Shown here in pieces: positions 16,624 through 26,346 of a DNA stretch of 64,000 nt. The notes below the pieces were generated by a model that was not told where the DNA came from, did not search any database, and saw nothing but the letters and a program-made list of their open reading frames with translations. Each line of letters begins with the position of its first letter. Within the stretch, counting starts at the first letter, position 1. The translations under genes and the position numbers were made by a program. Origin of the DNA: Sedimentibacter saalensis (lineage in GTDB: Bacteria; Bacillota; Clostridia; Tissierellales; Sedimentibacteraceae); assembly GCF_007830175.1 (NCBI RefSeq), contig NZ_VLKH01000005.1, positions 1 to 64,000 on the forward strand, given 5' to 3'.

Positions 16624-17688
16624 ATGGAATCTCACGGAGCAGACATATACACGGCTTCAAGAATATCAGGAATTCATGAAGACAGCATAATTGATTTTTC
16701 ATCTAACATAAATCCCCTGGGAATACCTGAATCAGTTGAAATTGCTGCAATGAACTCAATCAAAAATGCAAACAGGTATCCGGATATAAATTCACGGGAA
16801 CTAACAGAGGCTATAGCAGCAAGCGAGCATGTGCCCTCAGAGTGGATTTTTGTTTCAAACGGAGCTGCAGAGGCAATTTTTAGAATAGCTTTTTATTTAA
16901 AACCCGGAAAAGGACTTGTAACTGCTCCTACATTCAGTGAATATGAAAATTCTCTGAAATTATCCGGAACTGATGTGGATGTATATAACTTATGTGAAAA
17001 AAACAATTTTAAAATAAACCATGATGTATTAAAAAGCATAGACAATACGGATATTGTGTTTTTGTGCAATCCAAACAATCCAACAGGACAAATCACAGAC
17101 AGCAGCACTGTTGTTAAAATAGCAGATCACTGCAAAAAAAATAATGCAGTACTTGTTGTTGATGAATGTTTTCTTGATTTTGTTGAAAATAAGGAAAAGT
17201 ACAGCATTGTTAATAAACTTCAGGAATATGACAACCTGATTGTTTTAAAGGCTTTTACAAAGATATATGCAATTCCGGGGATACGTCTTGGATATTGCAT
17301 GTGTTCAAATAAACAGTTAATCCGGGGACTGAAATCCTCAGGTCCGCCGTGGAACGTTTCAACCATTGCTCAAGCTGCAGGAATAGCTGCTTTAAAAGAA
17401 AAAGAATATGTTAAGAAGTCCGTGGACTATGTGAAAATACAAAGGGAATATATTGTATATGAGCTTCAAAAAATAAACATTAAGACATATGAAAGCCATG
17501 CAAATTATGTTTTTTTAAAAACAGATATTTTGCAGTTAAAACAAAAATTGCTTAAAAAGGGAATACTCATAAGAGACTGCTCAAACTACAGAAACTTAAG
17601 TGAAAATTACTACAGGATAGCAGTTAAAAGTGAATATGAAAACAAATTATTAATTCAAAAATTAAAAGAAATAACAGGTATGCAATGA
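16624..17688 (+). CDS. cobD: L-threonine-O-3-phosphate decarboxylase
   Basis: CobD is a PLP enzyme that makes aminopropanol phosphate, the linker between corrin ring and lower ligand. The 354 residues have the fold I aminotransferase layout: SSNINPLGIPESV at the start, CNPNNPTGQI, VVDECFLDF and a Schiff-base lysine in KAFTKIYAIPGIRLGY. Histidinol-phosphate aminotransferase is the near relative, but the N-terminal HGADIYTAS segment and the cluster context favour CobD. AGGAAG precedes the start. Confidence 0.92.
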   Translation: MESHGADIYTASRISGIHEDSIIDFSSNINPLGIPESVEIAAMNSIKNANRYPDINSRELTEAIAASEHVPSEWIFVSNGAAEAIFRIAFYLKPGKGLVTAPTFSEYENSLKLSGTDVDVYNLCEKNNFKINHDVLKSIDNTDIVFLCNPNNPTGQITDSSTVVKIADHCKKNNAVLVVDECFLDFVENKEKYSIVNKLQEYDNLIVLKAFTKIYAIPGIRLGYCMCSNKQLIRGLKSSGPPWNVSTIAQAAGIAALKEKEYVKKSVDYVKIQREYIVYELQKINIKTYESHANYVFLKTDILQLKQKLLKKGILIRDCSNYRNLSENYYRIAVKSEYENKLLIQKLKEITGMQ

Positions 17689-18728
17689 AAACAATACTGG
17701 TGATAATTGACGGGCTCAGCGAAGATAAAATTCATGAACTTGGAAACAAAACTCCGCTTGAATTTGCCTGTACTCCGTTTATAGATAAAATTATAGAACA
17801 AGGTCATCACAGCCAGCGAACATTTTATCCATCCAACATGCAGCCGGACAGCTTAAACTGCATACTTGCCATACTTGGAGTGGATGAACGTTACATTCCC
17901 AAAAACAGGGCATTTCTTGAAGCGCTGGCTTCAAACATACATGTGGAACATGATGAAGTGGTTTTAAGATGCAACCTCATAAGCATCAAGGACGAAAAAT
18001 TGGAATCTTTCAATGGGATAAATCTCACTGAAGAGCAAATGAAAAATGCATCTCTTAATGTGAAAACAACCGGAGAAATAAAGTTTCATCACATCAGCGG
18101 CTACCGTAATTTGATTGTTCTTAAAAAGAACCGGGAAATCATGTTGATGAAAAATATACCGCCTCATGAGAATGTGGGAAGTAGTATGGCAGAAATTTTA
18201 AAAAGTTTTGAACATATTGAAATCTTAAAAGAATTTGTTTTACATAACAAATTTTTTATAAACGGCCACAGCTATATGTTTTATCCATGGGGACCGTCAG
18301 AATATTCAGAGATACCCTCATTTCATGAACTCTACCAAAAGTCATGTTCGTGTGTCTGCAGTGCTGAAATAGTAAAAGGCATTGCAAAAGCAATGAAAAT
18401 AGATGTAGCAGCTTTAAAAAACTCAACAGCAGATATAAATACTGATTTAAAGGAAAAATCATCAGCTGTTCTTAGAGAATTAAAAGATCACGATGTTGTT
18501 ATTGCGCACATTAACGGCACGGATGAAGCTTCTCACAGAAAGGATCTCTCAGGAAAAATCAGTTTCATAGAAAAAATAGACAGTGATTTTATGAGGGAAA
18601 TATACAATAATGCGTGTGACACAAGAATAATAGTTGTGTCAGATCACCAAACAAGCTCCCTTTCAGGAAGACATGAAAAAGGGAATGTGGATGTAATTTG
18701 TTTTGAAAAAACAAGAGGGAAGGAATGA
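17685..18728 (+). CDS. Phosphoglycerate-mutase-like (alkaline phosphatase superfamily) protein in the cobalamin operon
   Basis: The 347-residue protein resembles the archaeal-type cofactor-independent phosphoglycerate mutase (ApgM): it starts [18 protein letters not shown] with the metal-binding Asp, has the TPFIDKII segment, [24 protein letters not shown], and [14 protein letters not shown] with late metal ligands. The usual metal-site spacing appears intact, but the protein is shorter than true ApgM (about 400 residues). Fully embedded between cobD and cbiP with ATGA overlap at its start, it probably acts in B12 synthesis, perhaps as a stand-in for alpha-ribazole-phosphate phosphatase (CobC), which is missing here. 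That role is inference. Confidence 0.75.
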   Translation: MKTILVIIDGLSEDKIHELGNKTPLEFACTPFIDKIIEQGHHSQRTFYPSNMQPDSLNCILAILGVDERYIPKNRAFLEALASNIHVEHDEVVLRCNLISIKDEKLESFNGINLTEEQMKNASLNVKTTGEIKFHHISGYRNLIVLKKNREIMLMKNIPPHENVGSSMAEILKSFEHIEILKEFVLHNKFFINGHSYMFYPWGPSEYSEIPSFHELYQKSCSCVCSAEIVKGIAKAMKIDVAALKNSTADINTDLKEKSSAVLRELKDHDVVIAHINGTDEASHRKDLSGKISFIEKIDSDFMREIYNNACDTRIIVVSDHQTSSLSGRHEKGNVDVICFEKTRGKE

Positions 18729-18732
18729 TAAT

Positions 18733-20217
18733 ATGGCTAAAGTAATAATGGTTCAGGGTACAACTTCTAATGCAGGCAAAAGCCTCATAACAGCTGCCCT
18801 TTGCAGAATATTCAAACAGGATGGTTTCAAGACTGCACCTTTTAAGTCTCAGAACATGGCTCTTAACTCATACATAACCCGTGACGGATTTGAAATGGGA
18901 AGAGCTCAGGTAATGCAGGCAGAAGCTTGCGGCATAGAACCTGATGTGAGAATGAATCCAATTCTACTTAAACCAACGGGAGACAAGGGCTCGCAGGTTG
19001 TGTTAAATGGCAGAGTTTTCAGGGATATGACAGCAGGGGAGTACTACACATACAAGGAAGACATGATTCCTCACATAACAAAGGCATTCAATTCATTGTC
19101 AGAGGAATATGACATCATAGTCATAGAAGGTGCAGGGAGCCCTGCTGAAATAAATCTCAAACAGCAGGACATTGTGAACATGGGCATGGCCAAAATTGCC
19201 GACTCTCCTGTAATTATAGTGGGAGACATTGACAGAGGCGGAGTATTTGCATCACTTTCCGGAACAATGCTCTTGTTTGATGATGAAGAAAAAGAAAGAG
19301 TCAAAGGATTTGTAATAAACAAGTTCAGAGGTGATGTGGACTTGTTGACTCCGGGACTAAAAATGCTTGAAGACATAACAAAAGTAGAAGTGCTTGGAGT
19401 TGTTCCGTACATAAAGGTTGACATCGACGATGAGGACAGCCTTTCAGAGCGCCTTACAAATACATTTGAACAAAAGTTAATTGACATAGCTGTAATAAAA
19501 CTTCCACGGCTTTCAAATTTCACTGATTTTAATGTGTTTTCCATGAATGAAGCAGTGTCATTAAGATATGTGTCAAGTACAAGAGAGCTGGGAAATCCGG
19601 ACATGATAATTATACCCGGCACAAAAAACACCATTGATGATTTGAAATGGCTCAGGCAGTCAGGCCTTGAAGCAAGAATAATCCGTTTTGCCGGTGAAGG
19701 AAATCCTGTGTTTGGTGTGTGCGGCGGTTATCAGATGCTTGGTGAAACAATCAATGACCCTGATAATGTTGAAGGGGGAGGCAGCATCCGGGGAATTGGA
19801 CTTTTAAAAATGGATACAACATTTTACAGTGAAAAAACAACAGTGCAGACTACAGGAATTATAAATGAAGCAGAAGGAATTTTCAGCCCCCTGTCAGGCA
19901 TTGAAGTTACCGGATATGAAATACACATGGGAGATACAATTGTCAGGGAAGGAAAATCTCTTTTAACAGCAGGGGGCAAGCAGGACGGCTGCATTTTCAA
20001 CAATGTTGCAGGAAGCTACATCCACGGCATATTTGACAGCATGGACGTTGCAGATACAATTGTTCAAATTCTTGCTGAAAGAAAAGGAATAGGATTGACA
20101 AACAAAAAACAACTTGATATGAAGACATACAAGGAAATGCAGTATGACATTTTAGCAGATTGTGTGAGAAAATCTCTGGATATGGAAAAAATTTATAAAA
20201 TAGTGGGAATTAAATGA
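18733..20217 (+). CDS. cbiP: Cobyric acid synthase
   Basis: CbiP (CobQ) amidates the b, d, e and g carboxylates to give adenosylcobyric acid. The protein has the N-terminal P-loop motif [46 protein letters not shown] and a C-terminal amidotransferase domain with Cys in [12 protein letters not shown] and the GYEIHMG block. The frame is open from ATG 18703, but GGAAGGA lies eight bases before ATG 18733, which gives the standard MAKVIMVQG start (494 residues) four bases after the previous stop. Confidence 0.96.
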   Translation: MAKVIMVQGTTSNAGKSLITAALCRIFKQDGFKTAPFKSQNMALNSYITRDGFEMGRAQVMQAEACGIEPDVRMNPILLKPTGDKGSQVVLNGRVFRDMTAGEYYTYKEDMIPHITKAFNSLSEEYDIIVIEGAGSPAEINLKQQDIVNMGMAKIADSPVIIVGDIDRGGVFASLSGTMLLFDDEEKERVKGFVINKFRGDVDLLTPGLKMLEDITKVEVLGVVPYIKVDIDDEDSLSERLTNTFEQKLIDIAVIKLPRLSNFTDFNVFSMNEAVSLRYVSSTRELGNPDMIIIPGTKNTIDDLKWLRQSGLEARIIRFAGEGNPVFGVCGGYQMLGETINDPDNVEGGGSIRGIGLLKMDTTFYSEKTTVQTTGIINEAEGIFSPLSGIEVTGYEIHMGDTIVREGKSLLTAGGKQDGCIFNNVAGSYIHGIFDSMDVADTIVQILAERKGIGLTNKKQLDMKTYKEMQYDILADCVRKSLDMEKIYKIVGIK

Positions 20218-21257
20218 AAATAGATGTTTACGCATTTTCCAGGAATGGTGTCTTGTTGTGCGATAAAATAAAGCATGGATTAACATTGGATGAAATAGAT
20301 GTGTTTGTACCTGAAAAGTATTCCATGATAAAGGAAGAGTTGAATTCTATCGGCAACCTGCATAAGTCTGTAAGACAGTCGTTTGAAACAAGGGATGCTG
20401 TTTTGTTTGTATGTGCTGCAGGAATAGCTGTAAGAGCCATTGCTCCTTTTGTAAAAAGTAAAATCAAAGACCCGGCTGTAATATGCACAGATGAAAAAGG
20501 TAAAAATGTAATTTCTCTGCTCAGCGGTCACATGGGGGGAGCTAACAGACTTTCTAAAAAAATTGCTGCAATTACAGGAGGACAAGCAATTATAACAACT
20601 GCTACTGACATAAACGGAAAAATTGCTGTGGATGAATGGGCCCACGACAAAAATTTGAGTATTTTAAACATGAAAACTGCAAAATTATTTGCAGCCGAAA
20701 TCCTTGAAAACAAGACAGCAGGACTTACAAGTGATTTTCCTGTAATTGGAGTTGTTCCTGAAGAAATTGACCCATACAATAAACAAAATTACGAAACGGG
20801 AATTTGTATAAGCCTTGATGAAAACAAAAAACCATACACAAACACATTGAACTTAGTACCAAGGATAGTTTCTGTGGGTGTAGGGTGCAGAAAAGGAACA
20901 GATTTTCATACAATACTTAAATCAATAAAAGAAGTTCTCAAGGAAAATAACATTTCATGCCTTGGGATTAAGTCAATAAATTCCATTGACATTAAAAAAC
21001 ATGAAGACGGAATAGTTAAAGCGGCGGAATTTTTAAATGTTCCGTTTTACACATATTCAAAAGACCAGCTCAACACACTGGAAGGCAGCTATACTGAATC
21101 AAACTTTGTAAAAAAAATTACAGGAGTTGACAGCGTTTGTGAAAGGTCGGCTTCCATGGGAAGTAACTGCAATAAATTGATTATAAATAAAACAATAAAA
21201 AATTCTGTCACTGTGGCTGCCTGCATGGATGAATACAATGTAGATTTTAATTACTGA
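20214..21257 (+). CDS. cbiG: Cobalt-precorrin-5A hydrolase
   Basis: CbiG opens the ring lactone and releases the extruded C20 fragment as acetaldehyde, a step unique to the anaerobic route. The 347 residues include the N-terminal domain with [17 protein letters not shown] and [13 protein letters not shown], and a C-terminal CobE/GbiG domain with [11 protein letters not shown]. Length is normal. ATGA overlap with cbiP. Confidence 0.94.
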   Translation: MKIDVYAFSRNGVLLCDKIKHGLTLDEIDVFVPEKYSMIKEELNSIGNLHKSVRQSFETRDAVLFVCAAGIAVRAIAPFVKSKIKDPAVICTDEKGKNVISLLSGHMGGANRLSKKIAAITGGQAIITTATDINGKIAVDEWAHDKNLSILNMKTAKLFAAEILENKTAGLTSDFPVIGVVPEEIDPYNKQNYETGICISLDENKKPYTNTLNLVPRIVSVGVGCRKGTDFHTILKSIKEVLKENNISCLGIKSINSIDIKKHEDGIVKAAEFLNVPFYTYSKDQLNTLEGSYTESNFVKKITGVDSVCERSASMGSNCNKLIINKTIKNSVTVAACMDEYNVDFNY

Positions 21258-21268
21258 TTGGAGCTATG

Positions 21269-21901
21269 ATGAACAACATAAAATTTGTAGAACCTCAAAA
21301 TATTGAAAAGCGAAGTTTTGAAATAATTCAGAATGAACTTGGTGATTTTAAGCTTGAAAGCGAAAAAGAACCCATAATAAAACGTGTCATACATACAACT
21401 GCTGATTTTGATTATGTGGACAACTTAATTTTTTCAGATAATGTCGTTAAAAATGCAAAAGCTGCATTAAAAAGTGGAGCAACAATAATAACAGACACAA
21501 ACATGGCCTATTCTGGAATAAATAAAAAGGCAGCAGCTAAGTATGGAGTTGACATAAAATGCTTCATGGCAGATGAAGATGTTGCAAAGGAAGCAAGCGA
21601 GCGCGGAGAAACAAGGGCAACAGTATCAATGGAGAGGGCTTCAAAAATACAAGGACCACTCATATTTGCCATAGGCAATGCACCTACTGCACTCATAAAG
21701 CTTTATGAGCTCATATCAGAAGGAAAAATAAATCCTGAACTGGTTATTGGTGTTCCTGTGGGATTTGTGAATGTGGTTGAAGCAAAGGAACTCATAATGA
21801 GTGCTAATATTCCCTACATAGTTGCAAAGGGAAGAAAAGGAGGCAGCAATGTTGCTGCAGCCATAATAAACGCCCTCTTGTACAATGTGGAGGAAAATTA
21901 A
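21269..21901 (+). CDS. cbiC: Cobalt-precorrin-8 methylmutase
   Basis: CbiC moves a methyl group from C11 to C12 to yield cobyrinate. The 210-residue protein shows KRSFEIIQNELGDF, VIHTTADFDYVDN (catalytic His region), TDTNMAYSGINK and IGNAPTALIKLYEL, all family signatures. Two adjacent ATG codons (21266 and 21269) exist; GGAG at 21260-21263 is better spaced for the second, so I chose that one. The last base overlaps the start of cbiL (TAATG). Confidence 0.95.
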   Translation: MNNIKFVEPQNIEKRSFEIIQNELGDFKLESEKEPIIKRVIHTTADFDYVDNLIFSDNVVKNAKAALKSGATIITDTNMAYSGINKKAAAKYGVDIKCFMADEDVAKEASERGETRATVSMERASKIQGPLIFAIGNAPTALIKLYELISEGKINPELVIGVPVGFVNVVEAKELIMSANIPYIVAKGRKGGSNVAAAIINALLYNVEEN

Positions 21902-22611
21902 TGGAAAAAGGAATGTTTTACGGCATTGGTGTGGGAGTTGGCAGCATGGATGCTGTTACAAAAAAAGCTGCTGACATCCTTAATATTCTTGATGTTTTAT
22001 ATGTGCCTGCTGCAAAAAAGGATGAATCAGCAAGTATAGCCCATGAAATAATAAAAGGCTTAATAAACAGCGGCACTGTTGTAAAAAGCAGGCACTTTCC
22101 AATGAATTATAACTCGGAAAATTTACAAAAATCATGGCAGACAACTGCCGATGAAATTGAACAGGATGTAATTGAAGGAAAAAACGTAGGTTTTGTAACA
22201 ATAGGAGACCCCATGGTTTACAGCACATACATTTACTTACTGAGAATTCTTAAACAAAAAATAAATATAACAACAATACCAGGTATAACTTCATTTCTGG
22301 ACATTGCATCCAAAAATAATTTTCCTCTGGTTGAGGGAGATGACCCTTTAATAGTGCTGCCTGCCACAATGGATACAGAAAAGCTTAAATGCTACATCAA
22401 AAATGAAAGCTCGATTGTTCTCATGAAAGTCTACAGAAATTTTGATGCAGTAATTGACTTGATTTTAAATGAAAAGCTTGAACACTGTTCATTAGCTGTG
22501 AGCAATTCATCAAAGGAAGGCGAAAGGGTTTATAAGAGCATCAAAGATTTGAAAAAAGAAGATGTTTCATATTTTACAACAATATTGATTAACAAAAAAT
22601 GGGAGATTTAA
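21901..22611 (+). CDS. cbiL: Cobalt-precorrin-2 C20-methyltransferase
   Basis: CbiL methylates C20 of cobalt-factor II, an early step. The 236-residue tetrapyrrole methylase begins GMFYGIGVGVGSMDAVTKKA, has TIGDPMVYSTYIYLL and PGITSFLDIASKNNFPL, which separate it from CbiH and CbiF. Start overlaps cbiC; stop abuts cbiH. Confidence 0.95.
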   Translation: MEKGMFYGIGVGVGSMDAVTKKAADILNILDVLYVPAAKKDESASIAHEIIKGLINSGTVVKSRHFPMNYNSENLQKSWQTTADEIEQDVIEGKNVGFVTIGDPMVYSTYIYLLRILKQKINITTIPGITSFLDIASKNNFPLVEGDDPLIVLPATMDTEKLKCYIKNESSIVLMKVYRNFDAVIDLILNEKLEHCSLAVSNSSKEGERVYKSIKDLKKEDVSYFTTILINKKWEI

Positions 22612-23325
22612 ATGATATACGCTGTGGGAATAGGACCTGGAAGCACCAGAACAATGACATACGAAGCAATGTATGCAATTGAAAATTCAGATGTAGTAGT
22701 GGGATACAAAACATATATTGATTTAATAAAAGACATCATCAAGGACAAGGAAGTAGTATCAAACGGAATGAAGCAGGAAATTGAAAGGGTAAAAAAAGCC
22801 GTTGAAATAGCAAAGACAGGAAAGACGGTTGCAGTCATAAGTTCCGGTGATGCAGGCGTCTACGGCATGGCGGGACTAGTGCTTGAGCTTGCTGAACATG
22901 AAGATGTTAAAATAATAAGCGGCGTGACAGCTTCAACTGCTGCAGCAGCAGTTCTGGGAGCTCCCCTTATGCATGATTACTGCCACATAAGTTTAAGCGA
23001 CCTTTTAACTCCACTTGATTTAATTTATAAAAGAGTTGAGCTGGCTGCACAGGGTGATTTTGTAATGTGTATCTACAATCCAAGAAGCAACGGCCGCCCT
23101 GATTACCTTAAGAATGCCTTTGAAATAATAAAAAAATACAAGCATATTTCAACTCCTGTAGGAATTGTAAAAAATGCCGAAAGAGAAAACCAAAAGTCAG
23201 TTGTATGCACTCTGGGCACAATTGATTATGACGATATTGACATGTTAAGCATTGTAATTGTTGGAAACAGTTCCACATACATAAAAAACAATAAAATTAT
23301 CACAAGAAGAGGTTATAAATTATAA
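22612..23325 (+). CDS. cbiH: Cobalt-precorrin-3 C17-methyltransferase (ring contraction)
   Basis: CbiH methylates C17 and drives ring contraction. The 237-residue protein begins MIYAVGIGPGSTRTMTYEA, with GYKTYIDLI, ISSGDAGVYGMAGLVLEL, HDYCHISLSDLLTPL and CIYNPRSNGRPDYL, the classic CbiH/CobJ set. It is the plain short form, not one of the fusions with an extra iron-sulfur domain. It is the last biosynthetic gene before the importer genes. Confidence 0.96.
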   Translation: MIYAVGIGPGSTRTMTYEAMYAIENSDVVVGYKTYIDLIKDIIKDKEVVSNGMKQEIERVKKAVEIAKTGKTVAVISSGDAGVYGMAGLVLELAEHEDVKIISGVTASTAAAAVLGAPLMHDYCHISLSDLLTPLDLIYKRVELAAQGDFVMCIYNPRSNGRPDYLKNAFEIIKKYKHISTPVGIVKNAERENQKSVVCTLGTIDYDDIDMLSIVIVGNSSTYIKNNKIITRRGYKL

Positions 23326-23326
23326 A

Positions 23327-23396
23327 ACAATAGTGATTACAGGTGTTAGGAAAGCGGTGAAAACCCGCTGCAGCCCCCGCTATTGTAAATGGAGGA
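23327..23396 (+). promoter_or_regulatory. Half cobalamin riboswitch in the btuF leader
   Basis: The 75 bases between cbiH and btuF carry the 5' core of a cobalamin riboswitch: GCGGTGAAAACCCGC hairpin (AGCGG 23353-23357 with CCGCT 23365-23369) and CAGCCCCCGCTATTGTAA (23371-23388). The 3' half, including the B12 box, is absent; the ribosome site GGAGG (23391-23395) begins within five bases. ACAATAG (23327-23333) pairs perfectly with CTATTGT (23380-23386), closing the element next to that site. It may act on translation or be a deletion remnant. Confidence 0.7.
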
Positions 23397-23400
23397 AAAA

Positions 23401-24453
23401 ATGAAAAAAACAAAATTATTATCATTAATCTTGTCCGCAGCATTAGTTTTAGCTATGGCTGGATGCAGCAAAAATGAAAAGGTGGCTGTGCCAGAATCAA
23501 ATAATGCTTCAGCGCAAAACACAGAAGTTAAAAATGAAGAAACAAAAAAGGATTCAGAAGAAATTGTTTTAAAGTACGATGTTACAGTGGGGCAGAATGA
23601 TGTAACATTTACAGATGCAACCGGGGAAAGAGTAACAATTGAAAAGAAACCTCAAAGAGTTGTGTGCCTGTACAATTCATATCTTGACATATGGGACAGC
23701 TGCGGAGGAACAGTTATAGGAAGAGTGGAGGAGTCAGAAGAAAAGCCTGTGGAAAATGCAAAGTCTGCTGAATCCGTAGGAACTGCCAGCGACCCCAGCC
23801 TTGAAAAAATAATTTCACTTAAACCGGACCTTGTTATTATGACTACAGCTTACAAGGTACAAAAAGAAATGGTTTCAACATTAAAGCAAAACAATATTCC
23901 TGTAATTGCACTGGATAACGACTATAAAAATGATTATTATGAAACAGTGAAGCTTTTTACAGCCGTAACAGACAGAGAAGACCTCTATGAAACTCAGGCA
24001 GAAGAAGTTAAAAACAACATTGATGAAATAATTGCAAAAGCCCCTGCAGATAAAAATTACAGCGTTCTTATATTGTTTGCTTCTGCAAAAAGCTTGTCGG
24101 TGAGGGATTCAAACTCAATGGTTGGTGAAATGCTCAAGGACTTGAACACAGTGAATATTTCTGATACGGAAATGGAAACATCCGATTCAAAAACATTCAG
24201 CATGGAGAAAATCCTGGAGGAAGATCCGGATTTCATATTTGTGTTGACCATGGGAACAGACATTGAAAAAGTCAAAGAAAGATTAAAAAGTGATGCTGAG
24301 GACAATCCTGCATGGGCATCTCTTACAGCTGTTAAGGAAGGTAATTACCACATACTGCCAAAGAATTTATACATGTACAAGCCAAACAACAATTATGATG
24401 AAGCTTATGAAAATCTGGCAAAAATTTTATACCCGGAAGTATTTAGCAAATAG
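23401..24453 (+). CDS. btuF: Corrinoid/metal-complex ABC transporter substrate-binding lipoprotein
   Basis: A class III solute-binding protein of 350 residues, with a lipoprotein signal (LSLILSAALVLAMAGC), a charged linker, then the BtuF/FepB-type fold: VVCLYNSYLDIWDSCG, SLEKIISLKPDLVIM and a C-terminal NPAWASLTAVKEGNYH. The frame is open from ATG 23389, but that codon overlaps the GGAGG site, so ATG 23401 is the start. Members bind cobalamin, siderophores or haem; location after the cbi genes and the B12-riboswitch-like leader favour a corrinoid. Confidence 0.8.
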   Translation: MKKTKLLSLILSAALVLAMAGCSKNEKVAVPESNNASAQNTEVKNEETKKDSEEIVLKYDVTVGQNDVTFTDATGERVTIEKKPQRVVCLYNSYLDIWDSCGGTVIGRVEESEEKPVENAKSAESVGTASDPSLEKIISLKPDLVIMTTAYKVQKEMVSTLKQNNIPVIALDNDYKNDYYETVKLFTAVTDREDLYETQAEEVKNNIDEIIAKAPADKNYSVLILFASAKSLSVRDSNSMVGEMLKDLNTVNISDTEMETSDSKTFSMEKILEEDPDFIFVLTMGTDIEKVKERLKSDAEDNPAWASLTAVKEGNYHILPKNLYMYKPNNNYDEAYENLAKILYPEVFSK

Positions 24454-24473
24454 AAGACAACATGAGGAGAGCT

Positions 24474-25478
24474 ATGGACAGCAAAAACATGAAGATTGAA
24501 AAAATTAAGAAGAAATCTATATTGTTGATTTTCATCTTTCTTTCTGCAGCAGGTTTTTTAATAAGCATTGGAAACGGAGCTGTTAAAATACAATCAGGCG
24601 AAATATTGAGTTCACTATTATTTAGACAAGATACAGTAAACTCTCAAATAATATGGAATGTCAGACTGCCAAGAACAATAGCAGCATCTCTGACAGGAAC
24701 ATGTCTAGCGCTCTCCGGTTCGATTTTGCAGGGTGTTATGAGAAATCCCCTGGCTTCTCCAAATATCATAGGAGTGTCATCAGGGGCAGGGCTCATGACA
24801 TTGGTTGTACTCATACTTTTTCCGGAGTTTTATTTTCTTGCACCACTGGGTGCATTTGCAGGAGCTTTACTTGCTACCATGTTTATTTATTTTCTGGCAT
24901 GGAAAGATGGATCGGGCCCTAACAGGATCATACTTGCAGGAGTTGCGGTTTCTTCTCTTCTTGGAGCAGGAAACAACGCAATAATGACTTTTTATCCTGA
25001 TAAGGTGTCAGGCATAATAGGGTTCATGGTTGGAGGCCTTTCAGCCACAAACTGGAATGATGTTTTTACAATCCTACCTTATGCTTTTGCAGGAGTAATA
25101 ATGGTTTTATTAATACAAAACAAGCTCAACATATTGATGCTTGGAGACGAGGTTGCAACAGGACTTGGGATTAATGTTGAAAGAACACGTTTCTTTTTTA
25201 TAATAATATCTTCTCTCTTAGCAGGTGCAGCGGTCAGTGTTGTGGGACTGCTTGGGTTCGTGGGACTCATAGTTCCTCACATGACCAGACTTTTCATAGG
25301 ATCTGATTACAGATACCTGATGCCGGCAACAATTTTTACCGGTTCCTTTGTGGTTGTCATATGTGACACGCTGGCAAGAACAATGTTTGCTCCTGTTGAG
25401 ATACCCGTGGGAATCATCATGTCTGCACTTGGAGCACCATTTTTTTTGTATTTGCTGAGAAGAAAGGCAGAATATTAA
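24474..25478 (+). CDS. btuC: BtuC/FecCD-type ABC transporter permease
   Basis: Integral membrane subunit of the importer, 334 residues with about ten helices and the motifs RLPRTIAASLTGTCLALSG and QGVMRNPLASPNIIGVSSGA, then GLLGFVGLIVPHMTR, typical of the FecCD family. ATG 24474 is chosen because GAGGAGA lies just upstream; an earlier in-frame ATG (24462) precedes that site. It sits 20 bases after btuF. Confidence 0.88.
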   Translation: MDSKNMKIEKIKKKSILLIFIFLSAAGFLISIGNGAVKIQSGEILSSLLFRQDTVNSQIIWNVRLPRTIAASLTGTCLALSGSILQGVMRNPLASPNIIGVSSGAGLMTLVVLILFPEFYFLAPLGAFAGALLATMFIYFLAWKDGSGPNRIILAGVAVSSLLGAGNNAIMTFYPDKVSGIIGFMVGGLSATNWNDVFTILPYAFAGVIMVLLIQNKLNILMLGDEVATGLGINVERTRFFFIIISSLLAGAAVSVVGLLGFVGLIVPHMTRLFIGSDYRYLMPATIFTGSFVVVICDTLARTMFAPVEIPVGIIMSALGAPFFLYLLRRKAEY

Positions 25479-25479
25479 T

Positions 25480-26262
25480 ATGAATTTAGAAGTTGATAAG
25501 CTTAATGTAAGTTATGGTGAAAAGGAAGTCCTTAAAAATATAAGCTTTATGGTAAATAAAGGCGAAATTTTAACCATTATTGGACCAAACGGCTCGGGGA
25601 AAACCACATTGATAAAGGCTGCAAGCAGATGTCTTAAACCAACATGCGGTAACATTTATATCGGCGGCATGGACATAGATGAAATGAACACAAGGACAAT
25701 AGCACAAAAGCTTGCGGTTCTCCCTCAGGTTAAAAATGTATCCAGTGATGTTTCAGTAGAAGAGCTTGTTTCTTACGGAAGATATCCTCATCTGAAATTC
25801 GGAAAAAAACTCTGCAGGGAAGACAAGGAAATTGTGGACTGGGCATTGGAAAAAACCGGAATGAAGGATCTCAGAAAAAGATATGCTGTTTCACTTTCAG
25901 GAGGAGAGAGGCAAAGGGCGTGGATAGCCATGACATTGGCCCAGAAGTCAAAAATTTTAATTCTTGACGAACCTACAACATTTCTTGATATATCCTACCA
26001 ACTTGAAGTTCTTGAGCTTGTGAAGGAATTAAACCAGTCTCTGGGGCTTACTGTAATTATGGTTCTTCATGATTTAAACCAGGCAGCCAGATATTCCGAT
26101 AAAATTCTTGTTATGAACAATGGGAGGGTTTGTTGTATGGGTCGTCCTGAAGATGTGGTGAACACATGTCTTTTAAATGACATTTTCAAAATAGATGCTG
26201 ACATATATGATGACAAAGTTAACAACTGCCTTTTCCTAATACCTAGAAACACAATTTCTTAA
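25480..26262 (+). CDS. btuD: BtuD/FecE-type ABC transporter ATP-binding protein
   Basis: The 260-residue ATPase drives import through the preceding permease. It has Walker A GPNGSGKTTL (about 36-45), Q-loop region LPQVKNV, ABC signature LSGGERQR, Walker B ILILDEPTTFLD and the switch histidine VLHDLNQAARYSD. Its ATG follows the btuC stop by one base. Siderophore ATPases look the same, so the substrate is inferred from context. Confidence 0.88.
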   Translation: MNLEVDKLNVSYGEKEVLKNISFMVNKGEILTIIGPNGSGKTTLIKAASRCLKPTCGNIYIGGMDIDEMNTRTIAQKLAVLPQVKNVSSDVSVEELVSYGRYPHLKFGKKLCREDKEIVDWALEKTGMKDLRKRYAVSLSGGERQRAWIAMTLAQKSKILILDEPTTFLDISYQLEVLELVKELNQSLGLTVIMVLHDLNQAARYSDKILVMNNGRVCCMGRPEDVVNTCLLNDIFKIDADIYDDKVNNCLFLIPRNTIS

Positions 26263-26346
26263 AAATAAAAAAATTGATTAACAATGCTCCTTTACAAAGT
26301 ATGAAATTATAAAAATTTATAATACTATAAAAAAGGAGGTTGAAAT

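Noticed and set aside
17685-18728. Glycolytic phosphoglycerate mutase
   Set aside because: The protein is of that superfamily but is shorter than ApgM and is translationally coupled into the B12 operon, so a glycolytic role is unlikely.
23401-26262. Iron-siderophore importer
   Set aside because: Family motifs fit siderophores as well, but the position after cbiH and the B12-riboswitch-like leader favour a corrinoid. No Fur box was noticed.
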